From Streptomyces physcomitrii (GTDB lineage: Bacteria; Actinomycetota; Actinomycetes; Streptomycetales; Streptomycetaceae): DNA of 64,000 bases. This document shows positions 25,540 to 35,140 of this stretch, piece after piece. The stretch covers positions 62,001 through 126,000 of the forward strand of contig NZ_JAAWWP010000013.1 in the NCBI RefSeq assembly GCF_012273655.1. The letters are read 5' to 3'. The notes under the pieces are model-generated. The model did not search any database and was not told the DNA's origin. It worked only from the letters and a program-made list of their open reading frames with translations. A program made the translations under genes and the position numbers. Numbering within the stretch: the first letter of the stretch is position 1; each line of letters opens with the position of its first letter.

Positions 25540-25876
25540 GCAGGACCGAGCACGATGCCCCGCGCGGGGCCGGACGGATTTGCCGGGTGGGCCCGAGTCC
25601 CGACCCGGACGGGAGGAACCGGCCGTCCCCGCGCGGGGTTTCCTCGTGCCGTCGCACGCGCGGCGCGCGCCGGTCCGTGCGCCCCTCGCGTTACTCTCCC
25701 AACCCCCGCTCCAGGGGCGGTCATTGGCCGATACCCGCCCGGGGAACCCTTCCGCAGGGCACACTCGTGGGGAGCGGTGATCCGTCGCGACCGGCAGCAG
25801 GGGGCTGCCGCCGCCTGCCGTCCCCCGGGCGTCAGGTGCTCAGGTCGCGGCTGAACGGACTGGAGGGGGTGGGTCG
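25540..25876. other. 337-base intergenic region
   Basis: No gene, repeat or RNA recognised. It must contain the promoter of the Rv1733c-like gene; GGAGGGGG at its right end is that gene's ribosome binding site. Confidence 0.45.
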
Positions 25877-26482
25877 TTGCGGACGATCCGCGGACTGTGG
25901 CGCTGGCGGGGCAATCCGCTCTGGCGCCGGACCGATCGCATCGAGGGCTGGGCCGCCCTCGCGACACTGCTCTGCGTCCTGCTGGGCGCACCGCTCGTCG
26001 GCGTGGTCAGCGGCACCCTGTGCCATCAGGCGCTGCTGGACGCGGCCCGCGAACAGCGCGCGCAGCGCAAGGCGGTGACCGCCGTCGTGCTCCGCCCGGT
26101 CCGCCCGGTCTCCTTCGACACCGACCCCGAAACCGCCCCGGTACGCGAGGGGTTGAGCCGCGCGGTCGCCAAGTGGACGGCGCCGGACGGGACTTCGCAC
26201 ACCGGCGCGGTCAAGACATATCTGCGCACCCCGAGGACGGGCGACCGCTTCCGGATATGGACCGACAAGCAGGGCAGGCCGGTCACCCGCCCGATGAACC
26301 GGGCCGCGGCGGCCACCCACTCCGTACTCGCCGGATTCGGCGGCGCCCTGGCCACCGCGGGGGCGGCCGAGGGCACCCGGCAGCTGGTCATGTGGCGTCT
26401 GGTGCGGCGCCGGCACGCGGAGTGGGACCGCGCCTGGGACAAAGCCGGGCCGGACTGGGGCAGGACGGGCACCGGCAGCTGA
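25877..26482 (+). CDS. Rv1733c-like membrane protein
   Basis: 201 residues. Two membrane helices flank an extracellular domain: the first at about residues 26-47 (ALATLLCVLLGAPLVGVVSG) and the second at about 147-165. The outer domain holds the WTAPDG and RIWTDKQGRP motifs typical of the Rv1733c family. The start is TTG at 25877, after GGAGGGGGTGGGTCG. It is transcribed in the same direction as the beta-helix/AAA+ gene, 111 bases upstream of it. Function unknown in the family. Confidence 0.85.
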   Translation: MRTIRGLWRWRGNPLWRRTDRIEGWAALATLLCVLLGAPLVGVVSGTLCHQALLDAAREQRAQRKAVTAVVLRPVRPVSFDTDPETAPVREGLSRAVAKWTAPDGTSHTGAVKTYLRTPRTGDRFRIWTDKQGRPVTRPMNRAAAATHSVLAGFGGALATAGAAEGTRQLVMWRLVRRRHAEWDRAWDKAGPDWGRTGTGS

Positions 26483-26593
26483 GCGGAAGGCCGCCGAGGT
26501 CAGCAACGCCCGCACCACGCGCTACGGTTGACCGGCCAACCCAGCGGCGGCAGGCACGATCCCGCGTACGACGAGGTGGGGACAGAACTACCC

Positions 26594-29020
26594 ATGGCAC
26601 AGGGCACGGTCCAGGTGACGCACACCGGCACTTCGCGGTGGCGGCGCCGCACGGGCGAGTACGCCTCGCTGTCGGCCGCCCTGGAGGCCGCCGCCGACGG
26701 AGACGTCCTCACCGTCGCCGCCGGCACCTATCGCGAGAATCTGGTCGTCCAGCGCGCGGTCACCCTGCGCGGTCCCGAGGGCGGCGCCGGCTCGGTGCGG
26801 ATCGCGCCCGTCGAGGGGGTCCCGCTGACCGTGCGCGCCCCGGCGACCGTGCAGGGCCTCCAGGTCGAGGGCCAGGACGCCGCGGCGCCCGCCCTGCTGG
26901 TCGAGGAGAGCACCCCGGAGATCACCGACGTCCGGGTGGTCACCCGCTCCGCCGCCGGGATCGAGGTGCGCGGCGGCGCCCGCCCGACGGTCCGCCGCTG
27001 CACCGTGGACAATCCGGCGGGCGTCGGCATCGCCGTACTGGACGGCGCGGCGGGCCTCTTCGAGGAGTGCGAGGTCGTCGCCGCGGGGCAGTCCGGCATC
27101 GCGGTGCGCGGCGGCGCCCGTCCGCGGCTTGAGCGGTGCCGGGTCCACCACACCGCGGGGGCCGGGCTCGCGGTCACGGGCGAGCAGTCCGGCGTCGAGG
27201 CGGTGGGCTGCGAGATCTACGAGGTGCGCGGCTCGGGCGTGCAGGTCACCCAGCGGGCCGGCGCCCAGCTCACCGACTGCGATGTGCACCGCACCACCGC
27301 CGACGGCGTCACCCTCGACACCGACGCGGTGCTCACCCTCGCCGACAGCCGCATCCACGACATCCCCGAGAACGCCGTGGACCTGCGCTCCCGTTCGGTG
27401 CTCACCCTGACCCGCTCCACCGTCTCCCGCTTCGGCCGCAACGGCCTCTCCGTCTGGGACCCGGGCACCCGGGTGGACGCCCACGAGTGCGAGATCCACG
27501 AGAGCACCGGCGACTATCCGGCGGTCTGGATCAGCGACGGCGCCGCCGCCGTCCTCGACTCCTGCCGGGTGCACGACGTGCCCGACGCCCTCTTCGTCCT
27601 GGACCGCGGCTCCCGCGCGGACGTGGTCGACAGCGACCTCGCCCAGGTCCGCAACACCGCCGTCTCGGTGAGCGACGGCGCCACCGCCCAGCTCGACGAC
27701 TGCCGGATCCGGGACGCGGCCACCGGCGCCTGGTTCCGCGACCACGGCAGCGGCGGCACCCTCTCCGGCTGCACCGTCGACGGCACCCAGACCGGGGTCA
27801 TCGTCACCAAGGGCGCCGACCCCACGGTGGAGCGCTGCACGGTCTCCTCCCCCGCCGAGGCCGGTTTCTACGTCTCGGCGGACGGCCGGGGCACCTTCCG
27901 CTCCTGCCGCGTCTCGGGCAGCGCCGGCTACGGCTTCCATGTCATAGACGGCTGCCGGGCCACCCTGCACAAATGCCGTACGGAGCGCTGCGCGCGCGGC
28001 GGTTACGAGTTCGCGGAGGCCACCGGCGCGACCGCCGGTTCGGGTCCGCTGGTCACCGAGTGCACCAGCGACGAGAGCGCCGAGATACGGACACCGGCCG
28101 CGGACACCGCGCCGCTGACCGCGGTGCAGTCGCCGGGGCTCCTCGGGGCGCTGCCCGCCCAGGCCACCGCTCCCGCCGAGCCAGGTCAGCCCGGCCCGGA
28201 GCCGGAGGCCCGCCCCGCCAAGGACGTCCTCGGCGAACTCGACGCCCTGGTGGGCCTGGAGAGCGTCAAGCGCGAGGTGCGGGCGCTCACCGACATGATC
28301 GAGGTCGGCCGCCGCCGCAAGGAGGCCGGGCTCAAGGCCGCCTCGGTCCGCCGCCATCTCGTCTTCACCGGCTCCCCCGGCACCGGCAAGACCACGGTCG
28401 CGCGGCTGTACGGCGAGATCCTCGCCTCGCTCGGCGTCCTGGAGAAGGGGCACCTGGTCGAGGTCTCCCGGGTCGACCTGGTCGGCGAGCACATCGGCTC
28501 CACCGCCATCCGCACCCAGCAGGCCTTCGAACGCGCCCGCGGCGGTGTGCTGTTCATCGACGAGGCCTACGCCCTCTCCCCCGAGGACTCGGGCCGCGAC
28601 TTCGGCCGGGAGGCCATCGACACCCTGGTCAAGCTGATGGAGGACGAGCGGGACGCGGTCGTGGTGATCGTCGCGGGCTACACCACCGAGATGGAGCGCT
28701 TCCTCTCCGTCAACCCCGGGGTGGCCTCCCGGTTCTCCCGGGTCATCACCTTCGGCGACTACAGCCCCGAGGAACTCCTCAGCATCGTCGGGCAGCAGGC
28801 CGAGGAGCACGAGTACCGGCTCACCGAGGGCGCCACGGAGTCGGTGCTCAAGTACTTCGCCGCGATCCCCAAGGGCCCCGCCTTCGGCAACGGGCGCACC
28901 GCCCGCCAGACCTTCGAGGCGATGGTCGAGCGGCACGCGGGCCGGGTCGCCCAGCTCGCCGAGACGAGCACCGACGACCTCAGCCTGCTCTACCCGGAGG
29001 ACGTGCCCGTACTGGTCTGA
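26594..29020 (+). CDS. Right-handed beta-helix / AAA+ ATPase (CbxX/CfxQ-SpoVK type) fusion protein
   Basis: 808 residues. Residues 1-500 are a right-handed parallel beta-helix, seen as repeated units of about 22-24 residues such as GIEVRGGARPTVRRCTV and GIAVRGGARPRLERCRV. After a Pro/Ala-rich linker, residues about 548-780 form an AAA+ domain: LDALVGLESVKREVR, Walker A GSPGTGKTT (593-601), Walker B LFIDEAYAL (653-661), and an arginine finger region SRFSR. The ATPase part resembles CbxX, SpoVK and ESX EccA. ATG at 26594 was chosen over TTG at 26528. Its 3' end overlaps the convergent gene by 31 bases. Role unknown; it may remodel a partner bound by the helix. Confidence 0.9.
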   Translation: MAQGTVQVTHTGTSRWRRRTGEYASLSAALEAAADGDVLTVAAGTYRENLVVQRAVTLRGPEGGAGSVRIAPVEGVPLTVRAPATVQGLQVEGQDAAAPALLVEESTPEITDVRVVTRSAAGIEVRGGARPTVRRCTVDNPAGVGIAVLDGAAGLFEECEVVAAGQSGIAVRGGARPRLERCRVHHTAGAGLAVTGEQSGVEAVGCEIYEVRGSGVQVTQRAGAQLTDCDVHRTTADGVTLDTDAVLTLADSRIHDIPENAVDLRSRSVLTLTRSTVSRFGRNGLSVWDPGTRVDAHECEIHESTGDYPAVWISDGAAAVLDSCRVHDVPDALFVLDRGSRADVVDSDLAQVRNTAVSVSDGATAQLDDCRIRDAATGAWFRDHGSGGTLSGCTVDGTQTGVIVTKGADPTVERCTVSSPAEAGFYVSADGRGTFRSCRVSGSAGYGFHVIDGCRATLHKCRTERCARGGYEFAEATGATAGSGPLVTECTSDESAEIRTPAADTAPLTAVQSPGLLGALPAQATAPAEPGQPGPEPEARPAKDVLGELDALVGLESVKREVRALTDMIEVGRRRKEAGLKAASVRRHLVFTGSPGTGKTTVARLYGEILASLGVLEKGHLVEVSRVDLVGEHIGSTAIRTQQAFERARGGVLFIDEAYALSPEDSGRDFGREAIDTLVKLMEDERDAVVVIVAGYTTEMERFLSVNPGVASRFSRVITFGDYSPEELLSIVGQQAEEHEYRLTEGATESVLKYFAAIPKGPAFGNGRTARQTFEAMVERHAGRVAQLAETSTDDLSLLYPEDVPVLV

Positions 29021-31386
29021 GTCCCCTCCTCCCCGGTGCCCGGCCGCGGTGCGGGGACGGCGGGGCGCAGCCGGGCGAGCAGCAGTGCGCGCTCCTCGGC
29101 GAAGGCCGGGTCCGCCTGGTACTCGGAGTGGCCGAGGATCGGGGCGGGCAGCGGGAGCAGCTGCGTACGGCCGTAGGCGAGCGGGTCGCGCAGCGGGGGC
29201 CGGTCGACCTCGGGGCCCTCGCCGGCGTCCACCCGCACCGGGCCGCCGATGGGGTCGGTGTCCCGGTGGAGGTTGCGCCAGCAGTCGATGTCGCGGTGCA
29301 GGGCGTGCAGGGTGCGCGGTCCGAAGTGGGCCGGGAACCAGCGGCCGTAGAGGCGTTCCAGCGGGGAGCCGTAGGTGAGCAGGGCCACCCGGCGGCGGGC
29401 CCTGGGCGAGAGCTGCCAGGCCGCGGCGGCGGCGAGCACACTGCCCTGCGAGTGGCCGGAGATCACCAGGCGCCCGCCGGTGGTGCGGGTCCAGGTGGCC
29501 ATCCGCCAGCTCAGGTCGGGCACCGCGCGCTCGGCGTAGCAGGGGGGCGCGAAGGGGTGCGCGGCGCGCGGCCAGAAGGTGCCGACGTCCCAGAGGATGC
29601 CGATGGTGCGGCGGGCCGAGGCGTCGCGGTAGGCGCGCCGCCCCGAGGTCACCAGGAGGACGAAGCCGAGTCCGATGAACCAGGAGCCGAGAGCCTGCGC
29701 CACCTGCGCGCCGCCGGAGACGAAGTCGGCCTCGCCGCGGGCCGCTTCGGCGGGCACCTCCCCGGTGGCCCAGGCCCCGGCGAGCGCGGCGGCCCCGAGG
29801 AGCAGGGTGAAGCCCGCGGTGACCCCGACCAGGAGCGGCGCCTCGTCGGTGAGCCGGGCCCGGGAGCGGGTGCCCGCGATCCGGCGGGTGCGGATGGTGT
29901 CGTGCGGCCCGTCCGGGTAGTCGCGGTGCACCCGGGGGATGCCCGCGCGGGTGCGCCTGGTGGTGCGTACCGCGAGGAAGACGAAGAGCACGAGGAGCGC
30001 GAGGAGCAGTACGGGGATGCCGGAGGCCTGCCAGGTCAGCATGACCGGCGGGCCGGGGATCCAGGAGCCCTGGCCCGGGGTGCCGGCGCCGTCCAGCCAG
30101 TCGCCGACCCGCTGGGCGACGCCGCCGGACATGACCCCGCCGAGGGCGCAGGCGAGCATCGTGACCGCGGGGCCGCCCAGACCGCCGAGCGCGGTGCGGG
30201 ACTCCGGCGCGCGCCGCTGGAGCACGTAGGCGACCACCCCGAGGACGACGACGAGCGCGCCCTGCACCAGGACCAGCGAGCCGAAGGTGAAGTCGCCGGG
30301 CAGGCGGCCCTCGGAGTCCCAATGAGGCCTGGACCAGGAGGCGTAGAGGAGGGAGAGGGCGAGCAGGGCGAGCGCCGCGGCGGGCAGCGCGCGCACCAGG
30401 CGCCCGTCGCGGCGGTCGTCGGCCCGGCGCTCGCTGCGGCCCCGGCGGCAGACCACCCAGAGCACCAGGGCGAAGCCGAGGGCGAGGGCCCCTTCCAGGA
30501 TCCGGCCGAGGACGTCGAGGAGTACGGGTCCGCCGCCCTGCCGGTCGAAGCGGGCCGCCGAGGTACCGACCGCGGCGGCGACGGTGAGCAGCCCGGCGGC
30601 GGTGTGCGCGGCGCGCAGCCGGGCGACCAGGCGCCTGCCGTACCAGAACCCGGGCTCGGCGAGGGCGGTGGCGCTGGTCTCCTCCTTGGCCTCGGCGTCG
30701 GGCGGCAGCGGGAGCGCCGACTCGTAGGCGCTCCAGGTCCGGCGGGACAGGAACCAGAGCAGCGCCACCAGCGCGGCCGGGGCCAGCGAGGCGAGGGCGA
30801 GCCGGCGCCCCGGCTGGGACCACCAGCCCCGGTCGGACAGCTCCGGGGAGACGAAGCCGAGCCAGGAGTGCTCGGCGGCGCAGGCCCGGGTGCCCGCGCA
30901 CTGCCAGGCGGTCAGGTCGAGGGCGACCTCGCAGGCCGCCGCGGTGAGCAGCAGGGTCAGGGTCAGCCCGGCGAGGCGGACGAGCATGCCGTAGCCGCGG
31001 ACGGCGCGGCTGCGGTGCCGGGAGCTCGGGCGCATCCAGTGCGCGAGGTTGACCACCATGAACGGCAGGAGCAGCAGCCACAGGGCGCGGGAGCCGTTGC
31101 CGGAGGTGAGGTTGGACCAGACGTAGGCCTCGGGGATCGGCCGGGGGCGCCCACCCTCCTCGGCGCCCTCGGGCGGGGCCTCGCCCGGCGGGCGGTCCTC
31201 GGCGTGCACGTCCTCGGGGCGGCGGTAGACGGCCGCCCGTTCGTCGCCGGTGATCCGCACGGTCCGCGGATCGTCGAGCATCTCGGCCGGTGTGGTGCCG
31301 CCGACTCCGTGCACCAGGAGTTCCAGGGCCAGTTCTTCGGCCGGGGCACTCGGGCCGGGCGGGGCGGCTTCTGTGGCACGGTCCAC
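28990..31386 (-). CDS. Large polytopic membrane protein with serine-hydrolase GHSQG motif
   Basis: 798 residues from GTG at 31386 (GGGGGA upstream); an in-frame GTG at 31464 would add 26 residues. The N-terminal part has ELLVHGVGGT, the oxyanion-hole-like start of an alpha/beta hydrolase. A long central region with about eight to ten membrane helices follows. The C-terminal part returns with the nucleophile elbow VISGHSQGS, then LLTYGSPLERLYGRWFP and a late HSEY that could supply the catalytic His. So a hydrolase fold appears to be split by a membrane block. Possible lipase/esterase; substrate unknown. Confidence 0.8.
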   Translation of the reverse strand: MDRATEAAPPGPSAPAEELALELLVHGVGGTTPAEMLDDPRTVRITGDERAAVYRRPEDVHAEDRPPGEAPPEGAEEGGRPRPIPEAYVWSNLTSGNGSRALWLLLLPFMVVNLAHWMRPSSRHRSRAVRGYGMLVRLAGLTLTLLLTAAACEVALDLTAWQCAGTRACAAEHSWLGFVSPELSDRGWWSQPGRRLALASLAPAALVALLWFLSRRTWSAYESALPLPPDAEAKEETSATALAEPGFWYGRRLVARLRAAHTAAGLLTVAAAVGTSAARFDRQGGGPVLLDVLGRILEGALALGFALVLWVVCRRGRSERRADDRRDGRLVRALPAAALALLALSLLYASWSRPHWDSEGRLPGDFTFGSLVLVQGALVVVLGVVAYVLQRRAPESRTALGGLGGPAVTMLACALGGVMSGGVAQRVGDWLDGAGTPGQGSWIPGPPVMLTWQASGIPVLLLALLVLFVFLAVRTTRRTRAGIPRVHRDYPDGPHDTIRTRRIAGTRSRARLTDEAPLLVGVTAGFTLLLGAAALAGAWATGEVPAEAARGEADFVSGGAQVAQALGSWFIGLGFVLLVTSGRRAYRDASARRTIGILWDVGTFWPRAAHPFAPPCYAERAVPDLSWRMATWTRTTGGRLVISGHSQGSVLAAAAAWQLSPRARRRVALLTYGSPLERLYGRWFPAHFGPRTLHALHRDIDCWRNLHRDTDPIGGPVRVDAGEGPEVDRPPLRDPLAYGRTQLLPLPAPILGHSEYQADPAFAEERALLLARLRPAVPAPRPGTGEEGTQTSTGTSSG

Positions 31387-31642
31387 TGTGGCGTCGTCCC
31401 CCGTTACCGCGCGTGGTTGGCTGTGCGGGACACCAGGATCGCCGCTCCGGCACTCCTTGTGCACCCCTCGTCACGGAATCTCCCCGATCTTGTGTCCGGC
31501 CGGCGGCGGCCGGGAGCCGCCCCGGGGACGGGCGCCGCGGCCCCGTGCGAGGATGTGTCCCTGCTGGTGGGCCCGGTGGGCGGGGCCGCCTGCCGCCGGT
31601 GAGCCGCCGGATGCCGCGAAGGACGAAGGGAAGCGCAGCCTC

Positions 31643-32488
31643 GTGAGCGAGAACCAGAACCTCCTCGCCGAACAGCGACGGGCGCTCATCCTCGACGAGG
31701 TGCGCAGGCGCGGCGGCGCGCGGGTCAACGAACTCACCCGCAGGCTCGGGGTCTCCGACATGACGGTCCGCCGCGACCTGGACGCCCTCGCCCGCCAGGG
31801 CATGGTGGAGAAGGTGCACGGCGGCGCGGTGCCGGTCTTCGAGGCGAGCACCCATGAGCCGGGCTTCGAGGCCAAGTCGGGCCTGGAGCTGAGCGCCAAG
31901 GAGGACATCGCCCGCGCCGCGGCCGCCTTCGTCGCCCCGGGCACCGCGATCGCGCTCTCCGGCGGTACGACGACCTACGCGCTCGCGCACCATCTCCTGG
32001 ACGTGGCGGACCTGACGGTGGTCACCAACTCGGTACGGGTGGCCGATGTCTTCCACAGCGCGCAGCAGGTCTCGGGGCTGCGCGCGGACTCGGCGACCGT
32101 GGTGCTGACCGGCGGGGTGCGCACCCCCTCCGACTCCCTGGTGGGGCCGGTGGCGGACCAGGCCATCGGCTCGCTCCACTTCGATGTGCTCTTCCTCGGC
32201 GTGCACGGCATATCGGCCGAGGCGGGCCTGTCCACCCCGAACCTCGCCGAGGCGGAGACCAACCGCCGCCTGGTGCAGTCGGCCCGGCGGGTGGTGGTGG
32301 TCGCCGACCACACCAAGTGGGGCACCGTGGGCCTGAGTTCCTTCGCCAAGCTCGACGAGGTGGACACCCTGGTGACGGACGCCGGGCTGCCCGCCGCGAC
32401 ACGCGCCGAGGTCTCCGAGCAGCTGCGCCTCGTGGTGGCGGGCGAGCCCGAGCCCGCCGAAGCCGCCGCGGCGGCCGAGGACGACTGA
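31643..32488 (+). CDS. DeoR family transcriptional regulator
   Basis: 281 residues. The DeoR helix-turn-helix is at residues 6-60 (VNELTRRLGVSDMTVRRDLDALARQG), followed by the KVHGGAVP hinge. The C-terminal sugar-phosphate-sensing domain shows SGGTTTYALA, VTNSVRVADV, LTGGVRTPSDSLVGP and VVADHTKWG. GTG at 31643 follows AAGGGAAG. It probably senses a phosphorylated sugar, but no sugar gene is adjacent: the divergent neighbour is the hydrolase-like membrane protein, and the convergent one is the cysteine-synthase-like enzyme. Confidence 0.92.
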   Translation: MSENQNLLAEQRRALILDEVRRRGGARVNELTRRLGVSDMTVRRDLDALARQGMVEKVHGGAVPVFEASTHEPGFEAKSGLELSAKEDIARAAAAFVAPGTAIALSGGTTTYALAHHLLDVADLTVVTNSVRVADVFHSAQQVSGLRADSATVVLTGGVRTPSDSLVGPVADQAIGSLHFDVLFLGVHGISAEAGLSTPNLAEAETNRRLVQSARRVVVVADHTKWGTVGLSSFAKLDEVDTLVTDAGLPAATRAEVSEQLRLVVAGEPEPAEAAAAAEDD

Positions 32489-32600
32489 GCGAGGCCAACC
32501 GGCCCGAGCCGCCCGGGCGTTGAGGCTGCGCCGCACAACTCCCCTCAGGACGTACGGAGTTACCGCCCGCCCCCCGGACTCGGGCTCGCGGGCCGCGCGG

Positions 32601-33746
32601 TCAGATGGCGGTCTCCTCGGGCCAACTGCCCGTGGCGAGGAAGGTGTCGAGCGCCGCGGCGTAGGGGCGGATGTCCAGGGCCTGGGCGGTGAGCCAGTCG
32701 TCGGAGTAGTACTTGTCGAGGTAGCGCTCCCCCGGGTCGCAGAGCAGGGTGACCACGCTGCCGGTGCGGCCCTGGCCGACCATCTCGGCGACGATCTTCA
32801 GGGCGCCCCACAGGCCGGTGCCGGTGGAGCCGCCCGCCTTGCGCCCGAGGGCGGCCTCCAGGGCGCGCACGGTGGCGATCGCGGCGGCGTCGGGGACCTT
32901 CATCATCCGGTCGATGGCCCCGGGCACGAAGCTCGGCTCCATCCGGGGCCGCCCGATGCCCTCGATCCGCGAGCCGCTCTCGCAGACCGCCTCCGCGCTG
33001 TCGGTGGTCCAGCCCTCGAAGAAGCAGGAGTTCTCCGGGTCGGCGACGCAGATACGGGTGTCGTACTGCATGTAGTGGACGTAGCGCGCGAGGGTCGCGG
33101 AGGTGCCGCCCGTACCGGCGGTGGCGACGATCCAGGCGGGCTCCGGGTAGCGTTCCCGCTCCAGCTGCCGGTAGATCGACTCGGCGATGTTGTTGTTGCC
33201 GCGCCAGTCGGTGGCGCGCTCGGCGTAGGTGAACTGGTCCATGTAGTGGCCCCCGGTACGCGCCGCGAGGGCGGCCGACTCCTCGTACATCGTGCGCGAG
33301 TCGTCGACGAAGTGGCACTGCCCGCCGTGGAATTCGATCAGGCGGCACTTCTCCGCGCTGGTCGTACGGGGCATCACCGCGATGAAGGGCACCCCGATGA
33401 GACCGGCGAAGTAGGCCTCGGAGACGGCGGTGGAGCCGCTGGAGGCCTCGATGACCGGGCGGTCGGGGCGGATCCAGCCGTTGCACAGCCCGTACAGGAA
33501 CAGCGAGCGGGCGAGCCGGTGCTTGAGGCTGCCGGTGGGGTGGGTGGACTCGTCCTTGAGGTAGAGGTCGATGCCCCAGTGCTCGGGCAGCGGAAAGAGC
33601 AGCAGATGGGTGTCGGCGGACCGGTTCGCGTCGGCCTGGACCTTGCGCACCGCCTCTTTCAGCCAGTCGCGGTACGCGGCGTCGCTGCGGTCGGCGTCGA
33701 GCGTCGGCAGGGCGGGGCCTGGACGGTCCTGTGCTGCACTGCGCAC
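32601..33746 (-). CDS. PLP-dependent cysteine-synthase-family enzyme
   Basis: 381 residues, fold-type II PLP enzyme. The Schiff-base Lys is K75 in HPTGSLKHRLA, the cofactor loop is EASSGSTAVSEA, and the phosphate-binding loop TAGTGGTSA. It is longer than CysK and carries the FFEGWTTD and GSRIEGIGRPR segments of an actinobacterial branch, whose substrate is not established. The start is one of two adjacent GTG codons (33749 or 33746); I took the second because GAGGAG lies 7 bases away. It is divergent from the small gene at 34033. Confidence 0.9.
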   Translation of the reverse strand: MRSAAQDRPGPALPTLDADRSDAAYRDWLKEAVRKVQADANRSADTHLLLFPLPEHWGIDLYLKDESTHPTGSLKHRLARSLFLYGLCNGWIRPDRPVIEASSGSTAVSEAYFAGLIGVPFIAVMPRTTSAEKCRLIEFHGGQCHFVDDSRTMYEESAALAARTGGHYMDQFTYAERATDWRGNNNIAESIYRQLERERYPEPAWIVATAGTGGTSATLARYVHYMQYDTRICVADPENSCFFEGWTTDSAEAVCESGSRIEGIGRPRMEPSFVPGAIDRMMKVPDAAAIATVRALEAALGRKAGGSTGTGLWGALKIVAEMVGQGRTGSVVTLLCDPGERYLDKYYSDDWLTAQALDIRPYAAALDTFLATGSWPEETAI

Positions 33747-34032
33747 CACGGTGCTCCTCGGGCTCGGGCCGCCCGCCACCGGACGGCTGCTGCCGATCAT
33801 AAGCAGCTCGGCTCCCGGCTCCCACCTGCATAAACATCCCTTTGGGAGAGTGAAAGACTTGGCTGGGGCAGGCCGGGGTAGATCTCTGCCGAGCGAGGAC
33901 GCCAGCCCGTGGGGAGGGACTGGCGCTCGGGTCCGCCGAGGAGCACACTGCACGCAACGGGGTGCACTCCGGCGGAACCCCCACGCGCGCCGGCAGGTAA
34001 CGGCAGTTCGGCCACGAAGGGCGGGAACCACC

Positions 34033-34353
34033 ATGAAGGACGAGGAGTTCACGGCCAGAGGTGTGCGCATCGGCAAGGGGCTCAGGTCGCTGACCCGGGC
34101 CGGCCAGGTGCGGATCGCCGACGGCAGGCTGGAGTTGCTCACCAGCGCGGGGCGGGAGATCGACAGCGCGCCGGTGCAGGCGGTACGCGCCGGCAAGTCC
34201 TGGTTCGGGGCCGAGGACCGGGCCACCGCCGAGGTCAACGGCACCCGGTACTCGCTCACTCTGGGCGACGGCCAGGAAGTCCCCGACCGTGCGCCGAGGA
34301 CCGCGCGCCGCTTCCTGGAGGCCGTCCGCAAGGCCCGCGGGGGCCGCTCCTGA
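34033..34353 (+). CDS. Small conserved-looking protein of unknown function
   Basis: 106 residues, basic, no signal or membrane segment. The pattern of alternating strands (GQVRIADGRLELLTSAGREIDSAP, then GTRYSLTLGD) suggests a small beta-barrel, with a C-terminal helix ARRFLEAVRKARGG. ATG at 34033. Codon usage is normal for the window. Not recognised; a PH-like or lipid-binding small domain is possible. Confidence 0.65.
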   Translation: MKDEEFTARGVRIGKGLRSLTRAGQVRIADGRLELLTSAGREIDSAPVQAVRAGKSWFGAEDRATAEVNGTRYSLTLGDGQEVPDRAPRTARRFLEAVRKARGGRS

Positions 34354-34549
34354 GCAGGTCGGAGCGGCTGTCTTCCGTTCGCGAGTTGCGAGTTCACACC
34401 TGCTGGGTCAGGCTTGTCTCACGTCACTGAGGGTTTACCGGCGATCACGCTGCGGACCAGCGTGCCGGTCTCGCAGCAGGCGGGCCGTGTGACGGCGGCC
34501 CACTTGCTGAACCCATCCTCTTCCGGACTCAATTCGGGGAGTCGCAGCC

Positions 34550-35065
34550 GTGATCAGCAAGCCGAGCAGGCACTGCGCGGTGGAGCTCCAGGCCCTGCCG
34601 TCGCGAATCAGCCAGGTCCGCAGAATCTTTTCGGCGCAACTGCGCTACTGGCGTCTCGATCCGCTCATCGACCGAGTGGCACTCGGAGTCACCGAGTTGC
34701 TCACCAATGTGCATCGACACGTACGGACCGACAAGACATGCACCGTCCGCATCGAGCTGGAGCTCGACCGGCTGACGGTATCCGTCCACGACCGAGATCC
34801 GCACCTGCCCCTGGTGCACGAGGCGGAACCCGGAGCCACCGGGGGCCGGGGCCTCGCGCTGATCGCCGCGGTCAGCGAGAGCTGGGGAGTGCAACCCCTG
34901 GGCGACAGGGGAAAGACGGTGTGGTTCACCCTGCCCACACCGCCTCGGGTGCCGCTCTTCGCCACCTGGCAGGTTCCCGGGGCGGCGACGACCGGGCCGT
35001 TCGCGGAGCTGGAACCCGTGGCCATGGCCCCGCACGCTCCCGCCCGGTCGGCCGTTGTCAGTTGA
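34550..35065 (+). CDS. HATPase_c_2 ATP-binding protein (anti-sigma-factor-kinase-like)
   Basis: 171 residues. It has a GHKL fold of the RsbW/SpoIIAB type without a receiver or sensor domain: the N box ELLTNVHRH (about residues 49-57), the G1 box DRDPHLP and the G2 box GGRGLALI. GTG at 34550 with GGGGAG 8 bases upstream. Such proteins in Streptomyces are numerous; they phosphorylate STAS proteins or bind sigma factors. One STAS protein is encoded in this window at 56928, but it lacks the usual phosphoserine, so a link is not supported. Confidence 0.88.
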   Translation: MISKPSRHCAVELQALPSRISQVRRIFSAQLRYWRLDPLIDRVALGVTELLTNVHRHVRTDKTCTVRIELELDRLTVSVHDRDPHLPLVHEAEPGATGGRGLALIAAVSESWGVQPLGDRGKTVWFTLPTPPRVPLFATWQVPGAATTGPFAELEPVAMAPHAPARSAVVS

Positions 35066-35091
35066 CCGGGCGGTGAGGGACCGCAGGAACG

Positions 35092-35129
35092 CGGCGGGCC
35101 CGGTGGACGGATGTCCACCGGGCCCGCCG
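35092..35129. terminator. Strong shared terminator between convergent genes
   Basis: A 17-base perfect stem (GGCGGGCCCGGTGGAC and its complement, plus one outer pair) with a GGAT loop, between the HATPase gene and the FtsX-type permease gene. Confidence 0.85.
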
Positions 35130-35140
35130 TGCCGCCTTCG

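Noticed and set aside
26588..32536. Open frame of nearly 2,000 codons on the minus strand
   Set aside because: It runs antisense to the beta-helix/AAA+ and DeoR genes and out of frame through the hydrolase gene. The sequence is repetitive and has no domain; it is a shadow.
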